From the NCBI GenBank assembly GCA_002387845.1, contig DGLB01000049.1, positions 1 through 35,224 of the forward strand: DNA of 35,224 bases, written 5' to 3'. The notes under the pieces are model-generated. The model saw only the letters and a list, made by a program, of their open reading frames with translations, did no database searches and was not told the DNA's origin. The stretch is from Stenotrophomonas maltophilia. Its GTDB lineage: Bacteria; Pseudomonadota; Gammaproteobacteria; Xanthomonadales; Xanthomonadaceae. The translations under genes were made by a program, and so were the position numbers. This document shows positions 7,341-15,671 of the stretch, in pieces (within the stretch, counting starts at the first letter, position 1; the number at the start of each line of letters is the position of its first letter).

Positions 7341-7976
7341 ATGAACACCCCCTACGACGCAAACCGCCTCAGCGAACTGGCCCAGGTTCTGATCGACAAC
7401 GTGCGTGAGCTGGCCCAGGCCGGCTGGACGCCGGCGACCAGCAGCAATTTTTCGCACCGGCTGGATGACCAGCACGCGGCCATTACCGTGTCCGGCAAGG
7501 ACAAGGGCCGGCTGATCGAAGACGACATCATGGTCGTGGACTTCGATGGCCAGGCCGTGGGCCGGCCGCTGCGGCCTTCGGCCGAGACCCTGCTGCATAC
7601 CCAGCTGTACCGCCGCTTCCCGGAAGTGGGCTGCGTGCTGCATACGCATTCGCCGGTGCAGACCGTGGCCTCGCGGCTGTATGCCGCTCAGGGGCACATC
7701 CGCCTGGAAGGCTATGAGCTGCTGAAAGCCTTCCATGGCAACAGCACGCACGAAATGGCGATTGAAGTGCCGGTGTTCGCCAACACCCAGGACATGAACG
7801 TGCTCTCGGCCCAGGTCGATGCCCTGCTCGACCAGCAATGCCTGTGGGGGTATCTGATCGACGGCCACGGGCTGTATGCCTGGGGCCGGGACATGGCCGA
7901 GGCACGCCGGCACCTGGAAGCGTTCGAGTTCCTGTTCCATTGCGAGCTGGAGCTGCGGAAGCTGTGCGGGCTTTGA
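7341..7976 (+). CDS. mtnB: Methylthioribulose-1-phosphate dehydratase
   Basis: A 211-residue class II aldolase/adducin-fold enzyme. In the methionine salvage pathway it dehydrates 5-methylthioribulose 1-phosphate to 2,3-diketo-5-methylthiopentyl-1-phosphate. Visible motifs are ATSSNFSHR (32-40), ITVSGKDKG (48-56), and the metal-binding HTHSP (H101, H103) with a third histidine in DGHGLYAWG (H176). The length is normal for MtnB. It is followed in the same direction by mtnD and mtnC, which catalyse later steps. The mtnB-mtnD gap is 134 bp, so mtnD could also have its own promoter. It appears to lack a ribosome-binding site and may be translated from a leaderless mRNA. Confidence 0.95.
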   Translation: MNTPYDANRLSELAQVLIDNVRELAQAGWTPATSSNFSHRLDDQHAAITVSGKDKGRLIEDDIMVVDFDGQAVGRPLRPSAETLLHTQLYRRFPEVGCVLHTHSPVQTVASRLYAAQGHIRLEGYELLKAFHGNSTHEMAIEVPVFANTQDMNVLSAQVDALLDQQCLWGYLIDGHGLYAWGRDMAEARRHLEAFEFLFHCELELRKLCGL

Positions 7977-8110
7977 AACCCGCGACCGGCGGCCATGCAT
8001 CATGAATGCGCGGCATGTCGTCCCTACCCCGCGTCATTACGCCACGCCCCCAACCGCGGGCTGTGGCTGCTACCCTTCAAGACCCCCGTTCCCACGTTCA
8101 AGCTGCCGCC

Positions 8111-8668
8111 ATGAGCCGACTGCGCATCTTCAATGACACCGCCCCCGAGGCCCCGCTGCTGGATACCCAGGACGGTACCCTGATCGCCGACGAGCTGAAG
8201 AAGATCGGCGTCACCTTTGAACGCTGGCAGGCGGCCCACGACGTGGCCCCCGGTGCCAGCCAGGACGAGGTGTTCGCGGCCTATCGCACCGATATCGACC
8301 GGCTGGTGGCCGAACGTGGTTTCAAGAGCGTCGACGTGGCCTCGATCGCCCCGGACAACCCCAACCGTGCCGAACTGCGCAGGAAGTTCCTCGACGAACA
8401 CTTCCACAAGGAAGATGAAGTCCGCTTCTTCGTTGCCGGCTCCGGTCTGTTCACCCTGCACGTGGGCGACAAGGTCTATGAGATCGAGTGCGTGAAGGAC
8501 GACCTGATCGCCGTGCCCGACAGCACCACGCACTGGTTCGACATGGGCGAAGAACCCAGCTTTGTCGCGATCCGCTTCTTCACCGAGCCGGACGGCTGGG
8601 TCGGTCACTTCACCGGCACCGATATCGCGCAGAAATTCCCCCGTTACATTCCCACCCAGGTTTCCTGA
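8111..8668 (+). CDS. mtnD: Acireductone dioxygenase
   Basis: A 185-residue cupin enzyme that oxidises 1,2-dihydroxy-3-keto-5-methylthiopentene (acireductone). With Fe it yields the 2-keto acid precursor of methionine plus formate; with Ni it gives the off-pathway product. The metal ligands are in place: H97 and H99 in DEHFHKEDEVRFF, E103, and H141 in DSTTHWFD. I chose the ATG at 8111 (MSRLRIFND), which gives the usual family length; an in-frame ATG at 8006 would add 35 residues without family resemblance. mtnC begins three bases after the stop, so these two are almost certainly co-transcribed and translationally linked. Confidence 0.96.
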   Translation: MSRLRIFNDTAPEAPLLDTQDGTLIADELKKIGVTFERWQAAHDVAPGASQDEVFAAYRTDIDRLVAERGFKSVDVASIAPDNPNRAELRRKFLDEHFHKEDEVRFFVAGSGLFTLHVGDKVYEIECVKDDLIAVPDSTTHWFDMGEEPSFVAIRFFTEPDGWVGHFTGTDIAQKFPRYIPTQVS

Positions 8669-8671
8669 TCC

Positions 8672-9376
8672 ATGTCGCAGCAGCCGCCCCGCGTCGTTCT
8701 GACTGATATTGAAGGCACCACCAGCAGCATCTCGTTCGTCAAGAACGTGCTGTTCCCCTATGCGCGCAAGGCGCTGCCGGCGTTCGTTGCCGCGCATGGG
8801 CAGGAGCCTGAGGTTCGCCGCTGGCTGGATGTGGTGGCGGCCGAGATCGGCGGTGCCTGCCAGGATGCACTGGTGGTGGAAACCCTGCAGGGCTGGATCG
8901 ACCAGGACCGCAAGCACACCGCGTTGAAAGCGCTGCAGGGCATGATCTGGAAGAGCGGCTACGAGCGCGGCGACTACCAGGCGCACTTCTATCCGGAGGT
9001 GGCGGCCGTGCTGAAGGGCTGGCATGCACAGGGCAAGGCCCTGTACGTGTACTCGTCCGGTTCGGTGCCGGCACAGAAGCAGTTCTTCGGCTTCAGCGAG
9101 GCGGGTGACCTGACCGCACTGGTGTCGGGCTGGTTCGACACCGAAATCGGCGGCAAGCGCGAGGCCGACAGCTACCGCGCCATCGTCAAGGCGATTGGCG
9201 TGCCGGCCGGCGAAATCGTGTTCCTGTCGGATGTGGTCGAAGAGCTGGATGCGGCGCGCGAGGCCGGGCTGCAGACCCGTCTGCTGGACCGCCTGCAGGA
9301 TTACCCGCTGCCGCGCACCGGTGAGGCCACGCACGGTCACGACCGGGTCGAGAATTTCCAGCAGATCACGTTGTAA
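8672..9376 (+). CDS. mtnC: Enolase-phosphatase E1
   Basis: A 234-residue HAD-superfamily enzyme. It enolises 2,3-diketo-5-methylthiopentyl-1-phosphate and then dephosphorylates it to acireductone, the substrate of the neighbouring MtnD. The first HAD motif is LTDIEGTTSS (D12, E14), motif II is YSSGS within LYVYSSGSVPAQK, and motif III/IV is GKREADSY together with IVFLSDVVEELDAA. Gene order mtnB-mtnD-mtnC places three consecutive salvage steps together. The remaining steps (mtnA, mtnK or mtnP, transaminase) are not in this window. The gene ends 41 bp before the convergent end of the beta-mannosidase gene. Confidence 0.96.
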   Translation: MSQQPPRVVLTDIEGTTSSISFVKNVLFPYARKALPAFVAAHGQEPEVRRWLDVVAAEIGGACQDALVVETLQGWIDQDRKHTALKALQGMIWKSGYERGDYQAHFYPEVAAVLKGWHAQGKALYVYSSGSVPAQKQFFGFSEAGDLTALVSGWFDTEIGGKREADSYRAIVKAIGVPAGEIVFLSDVVEELDAAREAGLQTRLLDRLQDYPLPRTGEATHGHDRVENFQQITL

Positions 9377-9398
9377 CGGATCACCCAGATCACGCAAT

Positions 9399-9421
9399 GG
9401 ACGCGCTTGGCGCGTCCCTAC
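9399..9421 (-). repeat. GTAG-type REP hairpin overlapping the beta-mannosidase stop
   Basis: GGACGCGC (9399-9406) and GCGCGTCC (9410-9417) form an 8-bp stem with loop TTG, followed by CTAC (9418-9421), which reads GTAG on the minus strand. The TAG of this GTAG is the stop codon of the beta-mannosidase gene. It lies between convergent mtnC and the beta-mannosidase gene and could act as a two-way terminator or mRNA end-stabiliser. Confidence 0.7.
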
Positions 9422-12024
9422 AATACGTCCACCACGCTGCGCAGCCGCAACGCGTCCGCCAACGCGCGCGCATCGCGGTCCGCCTTCACCCGGATCCGCA
9501 CCGGTTCACCGGGCACCAGATCCAACGCGTTGTCATCCAGCACGGCATCAAACCCGTCGAACGCGATCCACACCCCACGCGCCAACTGCTCTGAGCGCAG
9601 CTCCAGCACGCTGCCATCGCCCTCACGCAGCCAACGCCTGGCGATCTTCGCCTTCGGAAGGCGCATGTCCTTGGCCGCGGCGAAATACACCACCTGGCGT
9701 GACACCACCTGCTCACCGTCCAGCAACTCCACCACGGCCACGGTGCGCTTCGGATCCGCTTTACCCAGCAACTGCGCATCCGTGAAGCGTCCCACCTCCA
9801 GCGCGGCCAGCGGCGGTACCGTCACCGCCTTGCGCTCATCACTGCGCACGCGGCCACCCACCTCCATCACCCGCAATCGCCACTGCCCACGCAGGGGCTC
9901 GGTGCGGTCATTGAGCAGGCTGACCCGGGTCACCCCTTCATCGCGCAACGCGGCCACCGCATGCCCGGCAAAGAAGCGCTTTGCATGGAAATGCAGGGCT
10001 TTCCAGCGCCCGGCGTAGTCGATGCTGGACCACGACGCGCCCGGCCACACATCGTTGAGCTGCCAGTACAGCGAACCCATGGTGTACGGCCGTGAGGCGC
10101 GATGGTGCAGCGCGGCCAGGGCGATGCCCTCGGCCTGGGTCACCTGGCTGAGGTAGACGAAGTCGTCGAAGCTGCGCGGAGTGCCGAACTCACGTTCGAT
10201 GTACTGCAGCAGGCGCTGGTTACCCTCGCCGGCCATGAACTTCTGGTGCGCCTTCACCACCGGGCTGTCCACCTGGCGCTGGTCGACCGGAATGATGCCG
10301 TCCAGCGTGCGCAGCGAGGGCCAGGCCTGCAGGCCGTACTCGGACATGAAGCGCGGGGTTTCACGCAGGTAGGCCTGCACCGGCAGCGCCGGATTGCCCC
10401 ACACCTGCCAGTAGTGCTTGTCGCCACGGGTGGAGTCGTTGGCCTTCTCATCCAGGTCGTTGCTGGGCGAGCTCGACCAGTACGGCACGCCCAGCCCGTG
10501 TTCGGCCACCACTTCGCGCAGGTCGTGGCCGAACAGGTCCACGTAGCCCTGCCACACCCGCTTCGCAAACACCGGGTCGGCCGCGGTCAGGTCGCGGCCG
10601 TGGCCCCAGTCCTTCCACGCGGTTTCTTCTTCATTGTTGCCACACCACAGCACGATGCTGGGGTGGCGGCGCAGCCGGCGCACGTTGTCACGTGCTTCGG
10701 CGACCACGTTCTGGCGGAACGCGGGGTCGTAGCCGGGCTGCATGCCGCCGCCGAACATGAAGTCCTGCCAGACCAGCAGGCCCAGTTCGTCGGCGATATC
10801 GAAGAACGTGGAGTCCTCGTAATAGCCACCGCCCCAGTTGCGCACCATGTTCATGTTGGCATCGCGCGCAGCGGTGAGGTCACGGCGCAGGCGCGCAGCG
10901 TCGACCCGCGCCGGGAATGCATCGAACGGAATCACGTTCGCGCCCTTGGCGAAGATCGGCACGCCGTTGATGACGAAGGCGAAACCCTGGCCGCCATCGC
11001 GGTCCACTTCACGGCGCAGCTCCACGCTCCGCAGGCCGGTTCTCAACTGCTGTTCCGCCCTGCCCTGTTTGCCGGCGTCGACCACCGTGCGTACGGTGTA
11101 ACGCGCTTGTTCGCCGTAGCCCACCGGCCACCAGCGCCGCGGGTTTGCCAGCTGCACCTGTACGGAGACGACCTGCCTGCCCTTGCGCAGGTTGGCCTTC
11201 TGCTCGACCGTGGCGGCCACGCGGCCATCCGGATCGACCAGCGTCACCTGCACCTGGGCGTTGCCGGCAACCGCGCGTTCGATCTCCACGTCCACCTGCA
11301 GGTCGGCGCGCTGCTCACCCAGCGCCCGCGTCTGCACCGCCACATCGGTGATCCGCTGTGCGTCCCAGCTGTCCAGCGTGACCGGACGCCAGATACCCGC
11401 TGTCACGTAGCGCGGGCCCCAGTCCCAGCCGAAGTGATAGCCCGGCTTGCGCACGAAGTTGCCGACCATCGCGTCCTTGGGTTCATCGCCGTAAGGCGAC
11501 GGATAATTGCCCGCGATCTTGTGCGGCATTGCCTGCACGCCGGGCAGCAGCGTGGTGATCGGCGAACGGAACACGATGCGCAGCGTGTTGTCACGCGCCT
11601 TCAGGCGGCCATCCACGCGCGCGCGCCAGGTGCGGTGGCTGTTGTTGGCTTTCAGCAACGGGCGGTCGTTGAGGGTGACCTCGGCGAAGGTGTCCAGGCC
11701 TTCGAAGGTCAGCTCGGCATGTCTGCGCGCCAGCGTGGCGGGGTCGACATCGAACCGCGCCTGGTATTCCCAGTCAGCCAGGCCGATCCATTGCAGGCCC
11801 GCTTCGGGGGCACCGGCGTAGGGGTTCGGGATCAGGTCGTGCGCCAACAGGTCGGTGTGGACCGAGCCTGGAATCCGGGCGCTGCGCCACTCGGTGGCCT
11901 CGGGGTGGGCTGCTGCCTGGGCGTTGCCTGGAAGAAGGCGGAAGGACCATTCGGCTGACAGCGGCGCTGCAGCGAGCGGGAGGGTCCACAACAACACCAG
12001 AAGCAGTAAGCCCAGACGCCGCAT
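9418..12024 (-). CDS. GH2 beta-mannosidase, exported
   Basis: An 868-residue glycoside hydrolase family 2 enzyme with an N-terminal signal peptide (RRLGLLLLVLLWTLPLAAA). A sugar-binding jelly roll and Ig-like domain precede a TIM barrel. Barrel motifs are MVRNWGGGYYED, LVWQDFMFGGGM, WCGNNEE with acid/base E465, FMSEYGLQAWPS with nucleophile E562, and LYWQLNDVWPGASW. The positions fit the GH2 beta-mannosidases, which remove terminal beta-mannose from mannosides or from the Man-beta-1,4-GlcNAc core of N-glycans. The start at 12024 has GGAGGG five bases upstream; the frame extends to 12114 without a signal-peptide-like start. It is the last gene of the leftward mannoside operon, after a 96-bp gap containing a REP pair. 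Confidence 0.93.
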   Translation of the reverse strand: MRRLGLLLLVLLWTLPLAAAPLSAEWSFRLLPGNAQAAAHPEATEWRSARIPGSVHTDLLAHDLIPNPYAGAPEAGLQWIGLADWEYQARFDVDPATLARRHAELTFEGLDTFAEVTLNDRPLLKANNSHRTWRARVDGRLKARDNTLRIVFRSPITTLLPGVQAMPHKIAGNYPSPYGDEPKDAMVGNFVRKPGYHFGWDWGPRYVTAGIWRPVTLDSWDAQRITDVAVQTRALGEQRADLQVDVEIERAVAGNAQVQVTLVDPDGRVAATVEQKANLRKGRQVVSVQVQLANPRRWWPVGYGEQARYTVRTVVDAGKQGRAEQQLRTGLRSVELRREVDRDGGQGFAFVINGVPIFAKGANVIPFDAFPARVDAARLRRDLTAARDANMNMVRNWGGGYYEDSTFFDIADELGLLVWQDFMFGGGMQPGYDPAFRQNVVAEARDNVRRLRRHPSIVLWCGNNEEETAWKDWGHGRDLTAADPVFAKRVWQGYVDLFGHDLREVVAEHGLGVPYWSSSPSNDLDEKANDSTRGDKHYWQVWGNPALPVQAYLRETPRFMSEYGLQAWPSLRTLDGIIPVDQRQVDSPVVKAHQKFMAGEGNQRLLQYIEREFGTPRSFDDFVYLSQVTQAEGIALAALHHRASRPYTMGSLYWQLNDVWPGASWSSIDYAGRWKALHFHAKRFFAGHAVAALRDEGVTRVSLLNDRTEPLRGQWRLRVMEVGGRVRSDERKAVTVPPLAALEVGRFTDAQLLGKADPKRTVAVVELLDGEQVVSRQVVYFAAAKDMRLPKAKIARRWLREGDGSVLELRSEQLARGVWIAFDGFDAVLDDNALDLVPGEPVRIRVKADRDARALADALRLRSVVDVL

Positions 12025-12034
12025 CACACCCTCC

Positions 12035-12102
12035 GTAGTGCCACGCCCTGCGTGGCTTCGACCCACCCCGGCACCGCGCAGACGCGCATGGCGCGTCTCC
12101 AC
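12035..12102. repeat. Facing pair of GTAG-type REP hairpins inside the mannoside operon
   Basis: The left unit starts GTAGT (12035) and folds as GCCACG (12040-12045) with CGTGGC (12051-12056). The right unit, in opposite orientation, folds as AGACGCGC (12080-12087) with GCGCGTCT (12091-12098) and ends CCAC, one base off the canonical CTAC. The pair fills most of the gap between the isomerase and beta-mannosidase genes and may tune their relative expression (inference). Confidence 0.65.
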
Positions 12103-12120
12103 GGGTCGTTCCAACCGCCC

Positions 12121-13314
12121 TCAGCGCACCACGTTCAGCACTTCATGGCACGCGCCCATGGTGTGGTAATCGGTCTTGCCGGCCGGGCTCTTCTCATCGC
12201 TGTACTTGCGGTTGTCCGCATCCAGGATGCGGTACCACGCGCCGTACCGGTGGTCGATCATGTGCTGCCAGGCATACGCCCACAGCTTGTCGTACCACTC
12301 CCAATACACCGCTTCACCGGTGCGCTTGGCCAGCAGCGCCGCCGTTGCCAGCGACTCGGCCTGCACCCAGAAGTACTTGTCGTCGTCGCACACGCTGCCA
12401 TCCGGCGCGAAGCCGTAATACAACCCGCCGCGCGCGTCGTCCCAGCTGCGTTCCACCGCCACGTCGAACAGGTGGCGGGCGGTCGGCACCAGCCAGTCGG
12501 CCTGCACGTGCCGATCCAGGATCAGCAGCAGCTTGGCCCACTCGGTCTGGTGACCGGGCTGGAAACCCCACGGACGGAACAGGTGCTTGGGGTTGTCAAG
12601 GTTGTAGTTCCAGTCGATCTTCCACTGGGTGTCGTAGTGCTCCCACACCAGCCCTTCACCCTGCGCCGCCTGGCGGCGGGTCATGTGGTCGGCCAGCAGC
12701 AGCGCACGCTGCAGGTAGCGCTGTTCGCCGCTGGCCTCGAACGCGGCCAGCATGGCCTCGCACATGTGCATGTTGGCGTTCTGGCCACGATAGTCGCTGA
12801 AGTTCCAGTCAGCGTCCGCCTCGTCCTTGTACAGGCCGAATTCGGGTTCCCAGAAGCGGGTTTCCAGCAGCTGCCAGGTTTCATCCATCCATTGGCGGGC
12901 TTCACCGATGCCAGCCTTCAGCGCACAGCTGTAGGCCAGCAGCACGAAGGCCACGCCGTAGCAGTGGTTGGTCGCGTCTTCGACCACGCCGTCGCGCAGG
13001 GTCCAGGCGTAGCCGCCGGTGACCGGGTTGCGGTGTACGTCGCGCAGGTAGGCAATGCCGTGCTGCACCGCCTTCAGGTCTTCGGGCTTGCCGAACTCGC
13101 GGAAGGCCATGGCGTGGTTGAACACGAATCGGGTGCTGCTGACCAGGTGGCGGTGGCTGGCGTCGTACACGCTGCCGTCGTCACGGTAATAGTGGAAGAA
13201 GCCACCGTTGGGGTCGATCTCGTGCGGCTGGTAGAACGCCATGGTCTGCGCGATGTGGGCGCGCAGGAAGTCGGGCGAACGGAAATCGGGCTGGGGCGGT
13301 ACGAGCGTGGTCAT
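12121..13314 (-). CDS. AGE-family D-mannose isomerase
   Basis: A 397-residue (alpha/alpha)6-barrel protein of the N-acylglucosamine 2-epimerase superfamily. The motif YRGQNANMHMCEA (175-187) is typical of the mannose isomerase / YihS branch. R62, H183, H255 (in FQPGHQTEW) and H384 align with the active-site Arg and His residues of YihS. The likely reaction is reversible conversion of D-mannose to D-fructose, feeding the fructokinase whose stop codon overlaps this start in an ATGA. N-acyl-D-glucosamine 2-epimerase or cellobiose 2-epimerase are less likely given the RGQNANMH motif and the neighbours. Cytoplasmic, as no signal peptide is present. Co-transcribed with the sugar permease, kinase and glycosidases. 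Confidence 0.88.
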   Translation of the reverse strand: MTTLVPPQPDFRSPDFLRAHIAQTMAFYQPHEIDPNGGFFHYYRDDGSVYDASHRHLVSSTRFVFNHAMAFREFGKPEDLKAVQHGIAYLRDVHRNPVTGGYAWTLRDGVVEDATNHCYGVAFVLLAYSCALKAGIGEARQWMDETWQLLETRFWEPEFGLYKDEADADWNFSDYRGQNANMHMCEAMLAAFEASGEQRYLQRALLLADHMTRRQAAQGEGLVWEHYDTQWKIDWNYNLDNPKHLFRPWGFQPGHQTEWAKLLLILDRHVQADWLVPTARHLFDVAVERSWDDARGGLYYGFAPDGSVCDDDKYFWVQAESLATAALLAKRTGEAVYWEWYDKLWAYAWQHMIDHRYGAWYRILDADNRKYSDEKSPAGKTDYHTMGACHEVLNVVR

Positions 13315-14309
13315 GCGGCGGTGTCCTGTTGTTGCTGCAGCAGTTGCGTCACTTCGGCGAGGCTGGGCATGGCGGCGAAAGCGCCCTTGCGGGTGACCGC
13401 GAGCGCGCCCACGGCGGCACCGAAGCGGATCGCCTCGCGCAGGCCGGCAGCGTCGCGGCAGAACCCGGCAAAGGCAGTGCCATCGGCACCGCGTTCGCCC
13501 AGCGCGAACAACAGCCCGGCCACGAACGCGTCGCCAGCGGCCGTGCTGTCCACCGTGGGCACCTGGAAGCCGGTCACCGTGCCCTGGTCATGGCGGGTGA
13601 ACCAGCGCATCGGCGCAGCCCCGTCGGTCACCACCACCGCCTGCGCGTTGGCACCCAGCAGGCGCTGGATCACCGCATCGCCGCCGTCGATACCGAGCGG
13701 TGCCGCCAGATAGTCCAGCTCTTCGCGCGACAGCTTGACCAGCTCGGCCAGCTTCAGTGCATCCCACAGGCGTGGGGTCGGGTCGACATCGGCCGGCCAC
13801 AGCGACGGACGCAGGTTGAGGTCCAGGCTGACCAGGGCACCGGCGGCGCGGGCGCGCTGCATGCCCTGCAGCGTGGCCTCGGCGATCTCGGCTTCGGTCA
13901 GGCTGTTGGAACACACATGGAAGGTGCGCGTGCCGTCGAAGCACGCCGGCTGGAAATGCTCGGCACGGAACAGCAGGTCGGCAGCCGGCGGCCGGTAGAA
14001 GCTGAAGCTGCGCTCGCCCTGCGCGTCCAGCGCCACGAACGCCAGCGCGGTCTTGGCCTGGTCGGTGCGCACGATGCAGTCGGTGGCCACACCGGCGTCG
14101 CTCAGGCTCTGCGCCAGGAAGTCACCGAACATGTCCTGGCCGAGCATGCCGGCAAAGTGGGTGTCCGCGCCCAGCCTGGCGGCGGCCACGGCAACGTTGG
14201 CCGGCGCGCCGCCGGCGTACTGCAGGAACGCGCGCGGGGTGTCCGGCGTGGCCGGTGGCTGCGCGAGTAGATCGATCAAAATTTCGCCGAAACACACAAT
14301 CTTGGTCAT
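13311..14309 (-). CDS. PfkB-family fructokinase
   Basis: A 332-residue sugar kinase of the PfkB/ribokinase family. It opens MTKIVCFGEILIDLL, has the signature GGAPANVAVAAARLG (33-47), and ends with the anion-hole and catalytic motif DSTAAGDAF (254-262, base D260). The family and context indicate phosphorylation of fructose to fructose 6-phosphate. I chose the ATG at 14309; the frame extends upstream to 14465 into permease sequence without similarity. It starts eight bases after the permease stop, and its own stop overlaps the isomerase start (ATGA), so coupling is tight. Codons 9-13 contain a GATCGATC-centred near-operator sequence, including a CTA leucine codon, which should be rare at this G+C. 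Adjacent mannose isomerase makes fructose the likely substrate; 2-keto-3-deoxygluconate is an alternative. Confidence 0.88.
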   Translation of the reverse strand: MTKIVCFGEILIDLLAQPPATPDTPRAFLQYAGGAPANVAVAAARLGADTHFAGMLGQDMFGDFLAQSLSDAGVATDCIVRTDQAKTALAFVALDAQGERSFSFYRPPAADLLFRAEHFQPACFDGTRTFHVCSNSLTEAEIAEATLQGMQRARAAGALVSLDLNLRPSLWPADVDPTPRLWDALKLAELVKLSREELDYLAAPLGIDGGDAVIQRLLGANAQAVVVTDGAAPMRWFTRHDQGTVTGFQVPTVDSTAAGDAFVAGLLFALGERGADGTAFAGFCRDAAGLREAIRFGAAVGALAVTRKGAFAAMPSLAEVTQLLQQQQDTAA

Positions 14310-14316
14310 GACGCGC

Positions 14317-15627
14317 TCAGCCCCCCTGGCTGAAACCAGCACGCGGGCGCGAGCCCCACATGCCATAGAACAGGATGTAGCCGTAGCACAGCAACGGCAG
14401 GATGAAGGACAGATGCAGGCCGATGCGGTCGGCCAGCAGGCCCTGCAGGAACGGAACGATCGCACCGCCGACGATGGCCATGATCAGCAGGCTGGAGGCC
14501 TTGTTGGTCAGCGCGCCCAGGCGCTCGATGCTGAGCGCGAAGATGGTCGGGAACATGATCGAGTTGAACAGGCCGATGGCCACCACCGAGTACACCGCGA
14601 CATGGCCTTCGGTGCTCATGGTCAGCGCCAGCAGCGCCACGTTGGCGGCGGCGAAGATCGTCAGCAGCACGCGCGGCGAGAAGCGGACCATGATCGCCGA
14701 GCCGGCGAAGCGCCCGATCATCGCCATGGTCCAGTAGGCCGACACGAAACCGGTGGCCTGCTGTTCGGTGAAGCCGCCGATGTTCGGCATCGACAGGTAA
14801 TTGACCAGGAAGCTGCCGATAGACACTTCCGCGCCCACGTAGAAGAAGATGCCCAGCACGCCGAACAGCACATGGCGGTGGCGCAGCGCATCCATCAAGG
14901 TGTGCTTGACCGGATCGGCCTGCTCGGTGGTTTCATTCAGCGCCGGCAGACGGAACAGATAGACGAACACCGCCAGCAGCGCCAGCGCGATCGCCAGGCC
15001 GACGTACGGGCCCTGCACCGACTGTGCTTCCTGGGTGCGGTAGGCCAGCTGTTCGGCGGCGCTGAGCGCGGCCAGTTCATCGGCGCTCTTCACGGTGTTG
15101 CCGAGGATCAGCAGGCCACCGAAGATCGGCGCGATCGCGGTGCCCAGCGAGTTCAGCGCCTGCGCCAGGGTCAGACGGCTGGACGCGGTCTGTTCCGGCC
15201 CCAGCAGCGCCACATACGGGTTGGCCGCCACCTGCAGCACGGTGATGCCGGTCGCCAGCACGAACAGCGCGCCAAGGAAGGCTTCATACACGCGCAGTTC
15301 GGCGGCCGGCCAGAAGCCCAGCGCGCCCACCGCGGCAATGGCCAGACCGGCCACGATGCCCTTCTTGTAGCCCAGGTGCGCGACCAGTCGCCCGGCCGGC
15401 AGCGACATCAGGAAGTACGCACCGAAGAAGGTGAACTGCACCAGCATCGCGCGCGCGTAGTTCAGTTCGAACACCGCCTTCAGATGCGGAATCAGAATGT
15501 CGTTGAGGCAGGTCAGGAAGCCCCACATGAAGAAGATCGTGGTGGCCACGGCCAGCGCGACGCGCGTGTTGACCACGGGCGCGGACGAAGACGATGTGGG
15601 CAGTCGGGGCGTTGGAGAGATGGGCAT
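14317..15627 (-). CDS. GluP/FucP-family MFS sugar permease
   Basis: A 436-residue major facilitator with about 12 membrane segments, of the fucose/glucose/galactose:proton symporter branch. Diagnostic stretches are FFMWGFLTCLNDILIPHLK (33-51), LVQFTFFGAYFLMSLPAG, LQVAANPYVALLG and the C-half FFYVGAEVSIGSFLVNYL. It would bring monosaccharide, most probably mannose released by the two mannosidases, across the inner membrane. It sits 44 bp downstream of the LacI gene and 7 bp upstream of the fructokinase in the same direction. The N-terminal 20 residues are Ser/Pro-rich and cytoplasmic. The exact sugar cannot be told from sequence. Confidence 0.9.
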   Translation of the reverse strand: MPISPTPRLPTSSSSAPVVNTRVALAVATTIFFMWGFLTCLNDILIPHLKAVFELNYARAMLVQFTFFGAYFLMSLPAGRLVAHLGYKKGIVAGLAIAAVGALGFWPAAELRVYEAFLGALFVLATGITVLQVAANPYVALLGPEQTASSRLTLAQALNSLGTAIAPIFGGLLILGNTVKSADELAALSAAEQLAYRTQEAQSVQGPYVGLAIALALLAVFVYLFRLPALNETTEQADPVKHTLMDALRHRHVLFGVLGIFFYVGAEVSIGSFLVNYLSMPNIGGFTEQQATGFVSAYWTMAMIGRFAGSAIMVRFSPRVLLTIFAAANVALLALTMSTEGHVAVYSVVAIGLFNSIMFPTIFALSIERLGALTNKASSLLIMAIVGGAIVPFLQGLLADRIGLHLSFILPLLCYGYILFYGMWGSRPRAGFSQGG

Positions 15628-15671
15628 GCGGGACGCGTCTCAGGGTGCGGGCAGATGAAAGGGATGCGATG

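Noticed and set aside
13538..13560. Fructokinase anion-hole motif DSTAAGD instead of the usual GAGD
   Set aside because: Ribokinase itself has DTTAAGD, so the Gly to Ala change is normal in this superfamily.
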